Shown here in pieces: positions 1 to 7,502 of a DNA stretch of 43,976 nucleotides. The stretch covers positions 1 to 43,976 of IMG/VR virus record IMGVR_UViG_3300038461_000191, one strand, 5' to 3'. Source of the stretch: a virus. Every line of letters starts with the position of its first letter. The stretch's first letter is position 1. The notes under the pieces were generated by a model that saw only the letters and a program-made list of their open reading frames with translations, searched no databases and was not told the DNA's origin. The position numbers and the translations under genes are program-made.

Positions 1-43
1 GTTGAAATTTGAAGCAATTGAAATGCAAAACATGAGAACTTAA
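1..43 (+). CDS. 3' end of an upstream gene (partial)
   Basis: An open frame enters from the left edge in frame 2 and stops with TAA at 41-43. The last 13 residues read LKFEAIEMQNMRT. It lies 20 nt before the next ATG on the same strand, so it is probably the last codons of the preceding gene in the same operon. Too little is visible to name it. Confidence 0.5.
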   Translation, partial: LKFEAIEMQNMRT

Positions 44-63
44 AATAAATAAAAAATATAATT

Positions 64-516
64 ATGAACCCATATTTAGAAAACTTAAAAAAAGCAGTTG
101 AAACTGGTGATTTTAATTCAGAAGCTGCAAAAAAAATAATTGAAATCGATAAAAACGCAGACAATGCAAAAGGTTTGTTTTTAACAGAAGAAGAAAAAAA
201 CGAATTGGCTAAGAAACGCTTAGATGCTGTTTTGGAAGGTACTGTTGTTACCGAAGAAGAAATTTTAAAAATTAATTCAGAATACGATAAAAAAATGGAA
301 GAAATTAAAAAGCAAGATGCTGTCAATAAACAATTAGCAACATTAGTTGAAATTGAAGACATGGTAAAACTGAGTGTTGATGACATGATATCCTTTATAA
401 AAGAACTTGAAGATAAATTCAAAAAAGAATTTGATGAAAATGACCCGATTTTTGAGAAATTAAAAACAAAAATAATAGAAACAAAACTTAAATATATATC
501 TTTTATTAATTATTAA
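64..516 (+). CDS. Small charged helical protein, unknown function
   Basis: 150 aa, start ATG preceded by an A-rich leader (AATATAATT) without a Shine-Dalgarno, as in other genes here. The sequence is rich in Lys and Glu and looks all-helical, with probable coiled coil over roughly residues 60-145. There is no signal peptide or membrane segment and no family recognised. It is followed 15 nt later by the next gene on the same strand and lies shortly upstream of the baseplate genes, so a tail assembly or chaperone role is possible but only guessed from position. The reading frame is clearly coding: phage-like codon use and tight spacing. Confidence 0.7.
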   Translation: MNPYLENLKKAVETGDFNSEAAKKIIEIDKNADNAKGLFLTEEEKNELAKKRLDAVLEGTVVTEEEILKINSEYDKKMEEIKKQDAVNKQLATLVEIEDMVKLSVDDMISFIKELEDKFKKEFDENDPIFEKLKTKIIETKLKYISFINY

Positions 517-531
517 TTAAAAACAATTATT

Positions 532-990
532 ATGACAAAATTTGAAGAAGCATCTGAGGATGTAGTAAAACTTTTTGATGAAGTTAGAGACGGCACAACA
601 ATCCCACAGTGGGTTGAATTTAAGGTTCTTTGTAATAACAAACAAAAAAAAGACCCTTGCAAACTTATAAAATCAAACGATCTTGTAGAAACACTTACTG
701 AAGGATTAAACTTTGCAGTAGTAGTTAATGAAGAAATTTTTAACGAACTACCTGATGATATGAAAAAAATGGCATTTGATGAATGTCTCGCTGGTGTTGG
801 TGTTAGTGAACTTGATGCACTTTCGCTTGAAAAACCAAATTTTAATACACATACAGGTGTATTACAGAAGTATGGACATGACCCAATTATTGTTCTTCAC
901 GAATCAATCAAAAGTCTTTATGATACGAAAAAACAAAAAGAAGACGAAGAAAAAGCAGCAAAAAAAGAAAAGAAAAGTAAGAAGGGTTAA
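532..990 (+). CDS. Possible inactive relative of the putative phage metallopeptidase family
   Basis: 152 aa. Residues about 60-130 (NFAVVVNEEIFNELPDD, then MKKMAFDECLAGV, then TGVLQKYGHD) are arranged like the putative phage metallopeptidase family, where a core strand is followed by a helix with a DHExxH-type zinc site and a distal segment ending in RYG or KYG. Here the helix reads AFDECLAGV, so the zinc-binding histidines are absent and catalysis is unlikely. The C-terminus (about 134-152) is a highly charged Lys/Glu tail ending KKEKKSKKG. It is the last phage gene before the IS607 element; the next phage gene is gp25-like. The family link is from memory of the pattern and is weak; the coding status is firm. 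Confidence 0.5.
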   Translation: MTKFEEASEDVVKLFDEVRDGTTIPQWVEFKVLCNNKQKKDPCKLIKSNDLVETLTEGLNFAVVVNEEIFNELPDDMKKMAFDECLAGVGVSELDALSLEKPNFNTHTGVLQKYGHDPIIVLHESIKSLYDTKKQKEDEEKAAKKEKKSKKG

Positions 991-1009
991 CTAACTGCTA
1001 CGAAAAATC

Positions 1010-1056
1010 TTAACAAAATTATACAACTTTTAACAAAAATTAACATAGAATTAACA
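1010..1056 (+). repeat. Four TTAACA direct repeats, helically phased
   Basis: TTAACA occurs at 1010, 1030, 1040 and 1051, with spacings of 20, 10 and 11 nt, roughly one or two DNA turns. The array lies between the last left-hand phage gene and the first ORF of the IS607 element. It could be a binding array for TnpA or a regulator, or the operator of the element promoter. The function is inferred. Confidence 0.45.
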
Positions 1057-1095
1057 TAATTTTTGTATTTTTACCGAAAATAAAAGTATATATAT

Positions 1096-1314
1096 ATGAG
1101 AAAGACAACTAAGAAAATTATGGAAAATTTAAAGAATCAATCGTTAAAAGTTGTTCGTGTTGATAAACATGAATTTGAACTTGATAATGGTGATGTGTAT
1201 CCGATACCCTTTGAACTCGATGTTGATGAAGACATTTCTGTTGAGGAATTCCAAAAGATACTGGATTCGTCAAAAGAACTGATGCTAAAAATCCTTGACC
1301 AATCGAATGAGTAA
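1096..1314 (+). CDS. Small acidic protein translationally coupled to tnpA
   Basis: 72 aa. Basic N-terminus (MRKTTKKIMENLK), then a compact region with VVRVDKHEFELDNGDVYPI that looks like a beta hairpin, then an acidic helical end. Its stop TAA at 1312-1314 overlaps the likely tnpA start ATG at 1307 (ATGAGTAA), which suggests coupled translation. No family recognised. It could be a phage gene beside which the element landed, or an accessory or regulatory protein of the element. The overlap favours the latter or a shared transcript. Confidence 0.6.
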   Translation: MRKTTKKIMENLKNQSLKVVRVDKHEFELDNGDVYPIPFELDVDEDISVEEFQKILDSSKELMLKILDQSNE

Positions 1315-1963
1315 ACTTTTATCCATACAGAAGGTATCGGAAATGCTTGGAGTAACAAAGAAAACTCTTCGAATTTGGGATAATGAAGGTAAACTACCAT
1401 CAATTAAAACTATTGGTGGTCACAGAAAGTATCTTGAAGACGATATACAGAAGTTCATGGGTGAACAGAAGATTGAATATGTGATTGATTCTGTTGCTAC
1501 ATATAGTCGTGTAAGTAGTCATGAACAAAAAACCAAAGGAGATTTAGATAGACAGTCTCAGAGAATATCTGAGTACTGTGCTAAGAAGAAGTATAAGGTT
1601 GAACATATAATAAAGGATGTTGGGTCAGGATTATCGGATACAAGAATCGGATTTGTTAAACTCGTGGATTTGGTTATTAAGAAAAAAATTAGTAAGATTG
1701 TAATCGAAAACAAGGACCGATTGACCAGATTTCAATTTAATTTAATAAAGACCTTCTTCAATAGTTATGATGTTGAATTGGAGTGTATCGAGAACAACAA
1801 CATATCTGATGTGGAAGAGTTCGCAAATGATGTTATGACGCTTATGGCGAGTTTTTCGGGTAAATTATATGGTCGTAGGTCAGCGAAGCGTAAAAAAGAA
1901 TTGAAAGAACAAAAACTAAAAGAGAATCAAATTAAAACAAAAAATTATGAAAAATTTATTTAA
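1307..1963 (+). CDS. tnpA: IS607-family serine recombinase transposase TnpA
   Basis: 218 aa from ATG 1307; an upstream TTG at 1295 would add four residues and is less likely. Residues 1-50 form a MerR-like winged HTH (MSKLLSIQKVSEMLGVTKKT and IGGHRKYLEDDI), the N-terminal DNA-binding domain typical of IS607 TnpA. Residues about 60-200 are a small serine-recombinase catalytic domain: TYSRVSSHEQ with catalytic Ser70, then GDLDRQ, VIENKDRLTRF and the region IV helix. The C-terminus is Lys-rich. Members of this family cut and join DNA through a 5' phosphoserine, without target duplication. It overlaps the preceding ORF by 8 nt and the following ORF by 17 nt. All expected motifs are intact, so it looks active. 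Confidence 0.95.
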   Translation: MSKLLSIQKVSEMLGVTKKTLRIWDNEGKLPSIKTIGGHRKYLEDDIQKFMGEQKIEYVIDSVATYSRVSSHEQKTKGDLDRQSQRISEYCAKKKYKVEHIIKDVGSGLSDTRIGFVKLVDLVIKKKISKIVIENKDRLTRFQFNLIKTFFNSYDVELECIENNNISDVEEFANDVMTLMASFSGKLYGRRSAKRKKELKEQKLKENQIKTKNYEKFI

Positions 1964-2276
1964 AAAACAATTGGGTGAAAATAGTGCCGTAACAGAACAA
2001 GTGTTAAAAAATATTAAAATTAAAACCTATAAAAATGGTGAGGAAATTAAAGTTGGTGACAAAGTATTATACGCTTTACTTACCGATATGGTTGAAGGAG
2101 AAATAAAACCAATTGATTGGTCTGTTGATGTGCCTATGGAAAGAGATAACTTCCCACATGAAATAAAACTTGAACTCATCACATTAAACGAATTTCAATT
2201 TGATTTATATACATATGATAACAGATTTCAAGATACGATAACCAAAGATGGTTTACCAATTATTCGATTAAAATAA
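1947..2276 (+). CDS. Unknown ORF lodged between tnpA and tnpB
   Basis: 109 aa, starting 17 nt before the tnpA stop and ending 8 nt before tnpB, so it is embedded in the element transcript. Basic amphipathic start (MKNLFKKQLGEN), then KVGDKVLYALL and EIKLELITLNEFQFDLYTYD, predicted as a beta-rich domain. No family recognised. Standard IS607 elements carry only tnpA and tnpB, with adjacent or overlapping genes, so an interposed gene is unusual. It could be cargo, a TnpB or TnpA modulator, or a phage gene trapped by TnpB acquisition. Its overlap with tnpA makes it likely to be co-translated. Confidence 0.6.
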   Translation: MKNLFKKQLGENSAVTEQVLKNIKIKTYKNGEEIKVGDKVLYALLTDMVEGEIKPIDWSVDVPMERDNFPHEIKLELITLNEFQFDLYTYDNRFQDTITKDGLPIIRLK

Positions 2277-2284
2277 TAATAATA

Positions 2285-3418
2285 ATGAAACTAATCAGGT
2301 CAACCAAATGTAGTCTGAAATTCGCCACAGCGAAGAAACAGAATGATTTATTAATCATCTTGAGTGAGTACTCAAAGGTGGTTAATATCTTCATTGACTA
2401 TTTCTGGTTGAATTCTGAGAAAGCAACAAAAGGAGAACTTCTTAAACCCGTTGTCGATATACCCGAAACTTGGTTATCGGCACGACTACGAAAGGTAGCA
2501 GCAAGGGAAGCCATTGACATGATTAATGCTTCAAGACAAAGATGGAAAGAGAAAGCCGTTAAGCCTGTTCATAAAGGTAATCGTATGTATGTTAGTTGTA
2601 CCATTGCTGACTTAATACCAACAAAAAACAACACATATAAAACCGAAGACAGCAGACTTTTTGATGCTTGGTTACACATAGCCAGCGTTGGTAATAAGAT
2701 GATAATGGACTTACCGATAAAATACCACAAGCACTTCAACAAGTATAACAATATCGGTAAGAGACTGAATTCATATATCATAACCAAGAATTATGTTCAG
2801 TTTAGTTTTGAAATCATAACCGAGACAAAAAAGGAAGGTAAACATTGCATCGGTATTGATACAGGTATAAACGCATTAGCAAGTCTCAATAACGGTAATC
2901 AGTATGGTAAAGACATAAAATCATGTATTGAGAGAGTGAAACGTTGTAAGCAGAAGTCCAATGGATATTATGTTGCTAAGAGAGCATTAAAACAAAGAAT
3001 TGATGAAACAGCAAAGGAAATATTAATTAAAGAGAATCCTGATTTGATAGTTGTAGAACAACTTAAAAATATGGGACATAAATCAAAACTCAAAGCACGA
3101 TTGAGTAAAAGTATTCGTGCTTCGATTGGTACTTGGAATTGGAAGTATTGGTTAAATCGACTTGAAATGCAGTGCGAACTAAACCGTGTTTCGTTCAGAA
3201 CTGTTAGTCCTTATCATACCAGCACAACTTGTCCAGCATGTGGTCATACCAATCGGGGAAATCGAAATGGAGAGATGTTCAAGTGTCTTAGTTGTGGTCA
3301 CGAAGACAATGCAGATGTAAATGCAGGAAAGAACATCAGGAATCGATTTCTTACGGGACTCTACGGTGCTCGTTACAAAGAATTGAATGATGTACAAGAT
3401 TGTGCAGTTTCAATTTAA
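2285..3418 (+). CDS. tnpB: IS607-type TnpB, RNA-guided RuvC nuclease
   Basis: 377 aa, near the usual TnpB length. The RuvC triad is complete: D192 in CIGIDTGINALAS, E258 in DLIVVEQLKNM and D344 in DNADVNAGKNI. A zinc ribbon lies at C316/C319 and C334/C337 (TCPACG and CLSCG). The N-terminal part (1-180) matches the wedge/REC region. TnpB proteins use an omega RNA made from the transposon right end to guide cleavage and keep the element at its site. The guide scaffold would lie in the 3' end of this gene and the following 50-100 nt. It starts 8 nt after the upstream ORF. It is expected to be functional because no catalytic residue is lost. Confidence 0.95.
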   Translation: MKLIRSTKCSLKFATAKKQNDLLIILSEYSKVVNIFIDYFWLNSEKATKGELLKPVVDIPETWLSARLRKVAAREAIDMINASRQRWKEKAVKPVHKGNRMYVSCTIADLIPTKNNTYKTEDSRLFDAWLHIASVGNKMIMDLPIKYHKHFNKYNNIGKRLNSYIITKNYVQFSFEIITETKKEGKHCIGIDTGINALASLNNGNQYGKDIKSCIERVKRCKQKSNGYYVAKRALKQRIDETAKEILIKENPDLIVVEQLKNMGHKSKLKARLSKSIRASIGTWNWKYWLNRLEMQCELNRVSFRTVSPYHTSTTCPACGHTNRGNRNGEMFKCLSCGHEDNADVNAGKNIRNRFLTGLYGARYKELNDVQDCAVSI

Positions 3419-3455
3419 CGGTTTTAAAAAAGCATTTTAATTATTAATCCAGACA

Positions 3456-3488
3456 AATCCCGACACATAAAATGTCGGGATTTTTTAT
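3456..3488 (+). terminator. Rho-independent terminator after tnpB
   Basis: Stem AATCCCGACA (3456-3465) pairs with TGTCGGGATT (3473-3482) around a 7-nt loop and is followed by a T run. It separates the IS607/upstream transcript from the late promoter at 3495. It may be the original phage terminator or lie at the element right end. Confidence 0.85.
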
Positions 3489-3494
3489 TTATTA

Positions 3495-3503
3495 GTATTT
3501 ATA
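3495..3503 (+). promoter_or_regulatory. Late-type promoter GTATTTATA for the gp25-like gene
   Basis: TTAGTATTTATA immediately after a terminator and 15 nt before ATG 3519. This is one of about a dozen copies in the window at the same position relative to starts. No conserved -35 is visible. Confidence 0.7.
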
Positions 3504-3518
3504 GAAAAATCTTTTATA

Positions 3519-3917
3519 ATGGCTTCATATAATATTACCTTTCCATTAAATGATGATGTCAGCACAAATACTTATTTTTTAATGAGTAAAGTGACCAAAG
3601 ACGCATTCAGTTCTGATTTGTTATTACTCTTGCTTACAAGTAAAGGTGAAAGATATTATGAACCAGACTATGGTACTAATCTATTAAAATATATATTCGA
3701 ACCAAACGATAATTTAGATGCAAATGATATTGAACAAGAAATTAAAACAACTGTATCAACATATATTCCAGCACTTACAATTAATAGTGTAACTTTTAAT
3801 TGGCTTACTGATGACGAAGGAAATCCAATATCGGAGAATCAGGTAAATGTTAACATTAAATTTACATTTAGCGAAGATGCTTTTAGTGAAAAAGGTGAAT
3901 TAGATTTAAACTTTTAA
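3519..3917 (+). CDS. gp25-like baseplate wedge protein
   Basis: 132 aa, the normal size for the GPW/gp25 family. The diagnostic stretch LLLTSKGERYYEPDYGTNL and YIFEPND (about residues 38-65) matches the family signature GER-x-x-PxxGxxLxxxxFEP. In T4 the gp25 protein is a wedge component at the junction with the tail sheath and is needed for contractile tail baseplate assembly. It is the first gene after the terminator and late promoter and is followed 18 nt later by the gp6-like gene, the standard contractile-tail order. Confidence 0.9.
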   Translation: MASYNITFPLNDDVSTNTYFLMSKVTKDAFSSDLLLLLLTSKGERYYEPDYGTNLLKYIFEPNDNLDANDIEQEIKTTVSTYIPALTINSVTFNWLTDDEGNPISENQVNVNIKFTFSEDAFSEKGELDLNF

Positions 3918-3934
3918 AATATAAAATATAAAAT

Positions 3935-5782
3935 ATGGCAAACGACACAACTCAAAACATTATACAATACGGAAGCAGAACTTTCGGAGATATAAGAACT
4001 GATTTAATAAGTTATATTCGTCAGGCATACCCAGAGATTTTATCTGACTTTACTGATAGTTCAGTTGGCGCAATGCTTATTGATTTAAATGCTGGCGTTA
4101 CTAATAACTTATCTGTCAATACTGATAGAGCATTTCAGGAAACGCAAATAGACTATGCACAACAAAGAGCATCAATTTTAAATATTGCGAAAAATATGGG
4201 ATTTAATATTCCAGCAAGAAGACCTTCAGTAACTGTAATCGATTTTACTGTAACAGTTCCTGTTCTTGGTGACAAACCAGACGCTTCGTATTATCCTCAA
4301 TTACAAGCAGGTGCACAAATACTTGGTGGTGGAAAGATATTTGAAACGCAAGCAATTATTGATTGGAGTTCACCAATAAGTAATTTAGGTGACCCTAATC
4401 GTTCTATTATTCCAAACACAGATTCAAATGGTATTATTATTAATTACAGTATAACAAAAAGAGAAGTGGTTATTAATGGTTCTACAAGCATTTTTAAAAG
4501 AGCAATTAGTTCAACAGATATTGTACCGTTTTTTTCAGTAACATTGCCAGACCCAGACGTACTCGAAATAGATAATGTTATTTTATTGGAAGGTACTAAT
4601 TATTCAAGTAATCCGACTGCTGCAGATTTTGCTACAGCAGCAAACAAATATTATGAAGTAGATTGGCTTGCACAACAAAGAGTATTTGTTGCAAATAGAA
4701 ATAGTTCACAGCCAAATACAAATACAAATGGACTTAAGGCAGCAACATGGATTGATGTGACCAAAAAATTTATAAAAGAATTTACAACTAACGGTTATTG
4801 TAAAGTAATATTTGGTTCGGGTGATGCAGATGTTGATGCATTCAAATCAGGTTTTCTCAAAATGGGTGTAAGTAATCAATATTTTCTTGAAAACTTTTTA
4901 AATAATACAGCATTGGGCGAAAAATTATTGGCAAATTATACATTATTTATTCAATATAGAACTGGTGGTGGTAGTAATTCAAACGTGGGAGCAGGTACTT
5001 TAACACAACTTGGTAATTATAATTTAACAGTTCAAGGTTCTCGTCAGGATTATAATCAGACAGTACAAAGAAGTTTAGCCGTTAATAATCCTATTCCTGC
5101 AATTGGTGGTAATGATGGATTGAGTATTGAACAAATAAGACAATTAATAAAATATAATTTTAGTAGCCAAAATAGAGATGTAAATTTAACAGATTATTTA
5201 TTACAGCTTTATAAGATGCCGGGGCAGTTTGGTTCACCTTTTCGTGCTAATTCAATGAAATTAAATAATAAAGTTGTTATTTCAACATTAGGTATTGGGT
5301 CAGATGGTAAATTAGACAATACAAGTACCACATTAATGAATGAAAATATTGCAGAATATCTTAGTCAATTCAGAATGCTTAATGATTATGTTGAAGTAAC
5401 CAACGGTAAGATATTTAATTTGGCTTTTGATGTTGATGTATATGTTGAAAATGTTGCCGATAATCAGGTTGCAAATAGTATTATTACACTTGTTAGAAAC
5501 TATCTGGATATTAATAATTATGAAATGAATCAGGATTTGTTTCTGGGTCCGCTTCAACGTGAAATACTCTCAGCCAATGGAGTTATTAACGTTATTGACA
5601 TTAAAGTATATAACAGAGTGGGTGGTCAATATTCAAATAACGTTATTTCTCAAGATATTAATCCAAGTACTGGTGAAATAACTATCATTAACAATACAAT
5701 TCATTCAACTGAAGATAGTATGTTTGAAATAAAATTCCCAGAAAAAGATATCACAGTCTTCTTACGTAAATCAACAGGTTAA
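3935..5782 (+). CDS. Baseplate wedge protein, gp6/J-like
   Basis: 615 aa, similar in length to T4 gp6. Residues about 1-75 (YGSRTFGDIRTDLISYIRQA, YPEILSDFTDSSVGAMLIDL) and 85-110 (ETQIDYAQQRASILNIAKNMG) are the characteristic N-terminal part of gp6/baseplate J proteins. The middle carries a beta-rich insertion; the C-terminal third (NLAFDVDVYVENVADNQ, LQREILSANGVINVIDI) resembles the J-type domain. gp6 forms the central ring that ties wedges together and triggers sheath contraction. The stop overlaps the next start by 1 nt (TAATG), indicating coupled translation. Confidence 0.85.
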   Translation: MANDTTQNIIQYGSRTFGDIRTDLISYIRQAYPEILSDFTDSSVGAMLIDLNAGVTNNLSVNTDRAFQETQIDYAQQRASILNIAKNMGFNIPARRPSVTVIDFTVTVPVLGDKPDASYYPQLQAGAQILGGGKIFETQAIIDWSSPISNLGDPNRSIIPNTDSNGIIINYSITKREVVINGSTSIFKRAISSTDIVPFFSVTLPDPDVLEIDNVILLEGTNYSSNPTAADFATAANKYYEVDWLAQQRVFVANRNSSQPNTNTNGLKAATWIDVTKKFIKEFTTNGYCKVIFGSGDADVDAFKSGFLKMGVSNQYFLENFLNNTALGEKLLANYTLFIQYRTGGGSNSNVGAGTLTQLGNYNLTVQGSRQDYNQTVQRSLAVNNPIPAIGGNDGLSIEQIRQLIKYNFSSQNRDVNLTDYLLQLYKMPGQFGSPFRANSMKLNNKVVISTLGIGSDGKLDNTSTTLMNENIAEYLSQFRMLNDYVEVTNGKIFNLAFDVDVYVENVADNQVANSIITLVRNYLDINNYEMNQDLFLGPLQREILSANGVINVIDIKVYNRVGGQYSNNVISQDINPSTGEITIINNTIHSTEDSMFEIKFPEKDITVFLRKSTG

Positions 5783-6663
5783 TGGAATTAATAAAGAAAA
5801 CCATATATAGAATAATGACAACTGGCACAACAACTGGTTGTACTGGTACATGTCGTGTAATTATTCCAGATATCAGTACTGGCGTTACATATAATTTTAA
5901 GATATTGTTAAATCAAGAAATAAAAGATGCTGGATTTTTTGATGCATATGTATTAGACTCTCCATTTAATTATATTCAAGTATCAGGTGCTACAAGTGCA
6001 GATATTATACAAAAACTCATAAAATTTAAATCTCTTTTAACTGGTGGTACAACACTTGCGGGAAGTGGCTTGTTAATATCTGGTAGTAGTGGTTATATTA
6101 TTGGAACTGACGAATATTGGAGTGGTGGTACGCTAATAACGCCATCACATAATCATATTGTTACTGGAATGAGTTATTGGAGTGGTGGTACATGGGTATC
6201 ATTAATAATCAATTCGACACATTCAGTTACAGGACATTCAACAAGTAGACTTGCAGAACTAAGAAAATATGTAACTGGTGGTACTATAGCGCAAATATAT
6301 GTAACTGGTGGTACTTCCATAATAGATGGGATTGTTTTGGCTCAGTCAACGGGAAATACTATTGTTTATTTTCTTGGTGGAATTCGATATGTCGATATTC
6401 TTACAGGAGATACATCGGGAACAACATTTAATTTTATCACAAGTGGATATACAAACAATCCTAATTTTATAATTAAGCCAATATATCAAACTCCAAATAA
6501 GGAAAATATTATTAGTAACCCAAAAATCAGTAATGATGTATTTATAATAAGACAAGAATTACCAGCATTTGATGGAAATTATAGATTAGAATATATAAGA
6601 AAATTGGTTGATTTGGAAACATATGCAGCAGGTAAATTTTTTAATGTAATTAATAACACATAA
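5782..6663 (+). CDS. T/S-G-rich baseplate-region protein
   Basis: 293 aa. N-terminus MELIKKTIYRIMTTGTTTGCTGTC, then many short T/S-G-x-T/S motifs (VTGGT twice, YWSGGT twice, LTGGT, TGDTSGTT), typical of beta-turn-rich virion proteins. The C-terminal 60 residues (NDVFIIRQELPAFDGNYRLE, LVDLETYAAGKFFNVINNT) look like a compact domain common at the ends of baseplate or tail proteins. No enzyme motif. It is coupled to the gp6-like gene by a 1-nt overlap, so it is likely a wedge or peripheral baseplate component. Exact T4 equivalent not assigned. Confidence 0.75.
   Translation: MELIKKTIYRIMTTGTTTGCTGTCRVIIPDISTGVTYNFKILLNQEIKDAGFFDAYVLDSPFNYIQVSGATSADIIQKLIKFKSLLTGGTTLAGSGLLISGSSGYIIGTDEYWSGGTLITPSHNHIVTGMSYWSGGTWVSLIINSTHSVTGHSTSRLAELRKYVTGGTIAQIYVTGGTSIIDGIVLAQSTGNTIVYFLGGIRYVDILTGDTSGTTFNFITSGYTNNPNFIIKPIYQTPNKENIISNPKISNDVFIIRQELPAFDGNYRLEYIRKLVDLETYAAGKFFNVINNT
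6115..6315 (+). repeat. Short coding repeats (YWSGGT and VTGGT units)
   Basis: A 17-nt sequence, TATTGGAGTGGTGGTAC, is repeated exactly at 6115 and 6175, 60 nt apart, and GTAACTGGTGGTACT is repeated at 6271 and 6301, 30 nt apart. The spacing is a whole number of codons (20 and 10), so these are protein repeats produced by tandem duplication. Confidence 0.8.
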
Positions 6664-6667
6664 AAAC

Positions 6668-7498
6668 ATGAAAACCAGAAAATTTATTACCAATTATACA
6701 AATGAAGAGATTGATGAAATAGTTTCACTATATTTATCAGGAATATCATTAACGTCAATTAGTAATAAATTAAATGTTGTAAGACGCACTATAAAGAAAA
6801 TACTCCTATTAAATAATGTTTGGATTGAAAATAGAGATAATGTAAAAATTAATTTTTCAAATAAAGAAATTGATAAAATAAAAGAAATGTATTTGAACGA
6901 AAATTTTAGTACAGAAAAAATAGGATGTTATTTCAATGTTAGTAAGATACCAATAATAAAAATATTAAAAAATTTAGATATTTTGAGAAAAGGATATAGT
7001 AACGGTATTAAAATTAATTTAACTGAAGAAAAAAAAGAAAAAATTGAAAATTTATATTTAAATAAATATAAAAGTGCTGAAGAAATTGGAAAAGAACTTA
7101 ATTTAACCGCATCATTTATAAATAAACATTTAACTACCGTTAACTATAGAAGAACTGTTAGTGAGGGAGTATCAATTGGTTTAGTTAAACGTACTGGAAT
7201 TGAATATGATAAATATTTAAAAAACTTACCAGAATATAAAAAATATAGATTATTTGTTGTTAAATTAACCAATAGACAACCAATAAATTTATTGGAAAAT
7301 TATAATAAAAGAGGTGTTTCTGGAATTGATGGCGCATATTGTTTAGATCACAAATATTCAATTTTTGAAGGATTTAAAAATGGCATTAAGCCAGAAATAA
7401 TTGCAAGTTTAAAAAATCTTGTATTTATACCTTGGAGAGAAAATGTTATTAAAAGAACAAAATGTTCGATAACTAAAGAAGAATTAATAAATATTTAA
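6668..7498 (+). CDS. HNH-like homing endonuclease with three HTH repeats
   Basis: 276 aa. The N-terminal two thirds hold three similar helix-turn-helix units of about 50 residues (TNEEIDEIVSLYLSGISL, SNKEIDKIKEMYLNENFS, TEEKKEKIENLYLNKYKS), each followed by a recognition-helix pattern, suited to reading a long DNA site. The C-terminus has an HNH-type core: YCLDHKYSIFEGFKNGI (D227, H228), then LKNLVFIPWRENVIKRTKC. It sits alone between two baseplate genes, 4 nt after one and 4 nt before the next, the usual behaviour of a free-standing phage homing endonuclease. Codon use is strikingly A/T-rich. No promoter of its own is evident. Confidence 0.85.
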   Translation: MKTRKFITNYTNEEIDEIVSLYLSGISLTSISNKLNVVRRTIKKILLLNNVWIENRDNVKINFSNKEIDKIKEMYLNENFSTEKIGCYFNVSKIPIIKILKNLDILRKGYSNGIKINLTEEKKEKIENLYLNKYKSAEEIGKELNLTASFINKHLTTVNYRRTVSEGVSIGLVKRTGIEYDKYLKNLPEYKKYRLFVVKLTNRQPINLLENYNKRGVSGIDGAYCLDHKYSIFEGFKNGIKPEIIASLKNLVFIPWRENVIKRTKCSITKEELINI

Positions 7499-7502
7499 TA
7501 TT

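Larger units (their letters stand above)
1096..3418 (+). mobile_element. IS607-family element with two extra ORFs
   Basis: Core of an IS607-type element: serine-recombinase tnpA (1307-1963) and tnpB (2285-3418) in the same direction, plus small ORFs at 1096-1314 and 1947-2276 that overlap tnpA at its start and end. Base composition and codon choice, especially in tnpB, are less A/T-extreme than in the flanking structural genes, which fits recent transfer. IS607 elements lack terminal inverted repeats and target duplications, so exact ends cannot be read here. The left end is probably between 991 and 1095 and the right end between 3419 and about 3455. It sits between a phage gene and the late promoter of the gp25-like gene and disrupts neither. 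Confidence 0.85.

Noticed and set aside
1137-1403. 88-aa open frame on the minus strand
   Set aside because: It lies opposite the coupled 72-aa ORF and tnpA start, with Ser-rich noise composition typical of antisense frames of Lys/Glu-rich genes.
6538-7429. GTATTTATA copies at 6538 and 7421
   Set aside because: Both are inside genes where they encode VFI and lie 73 nt or more from a start; not counted as firm promoters.
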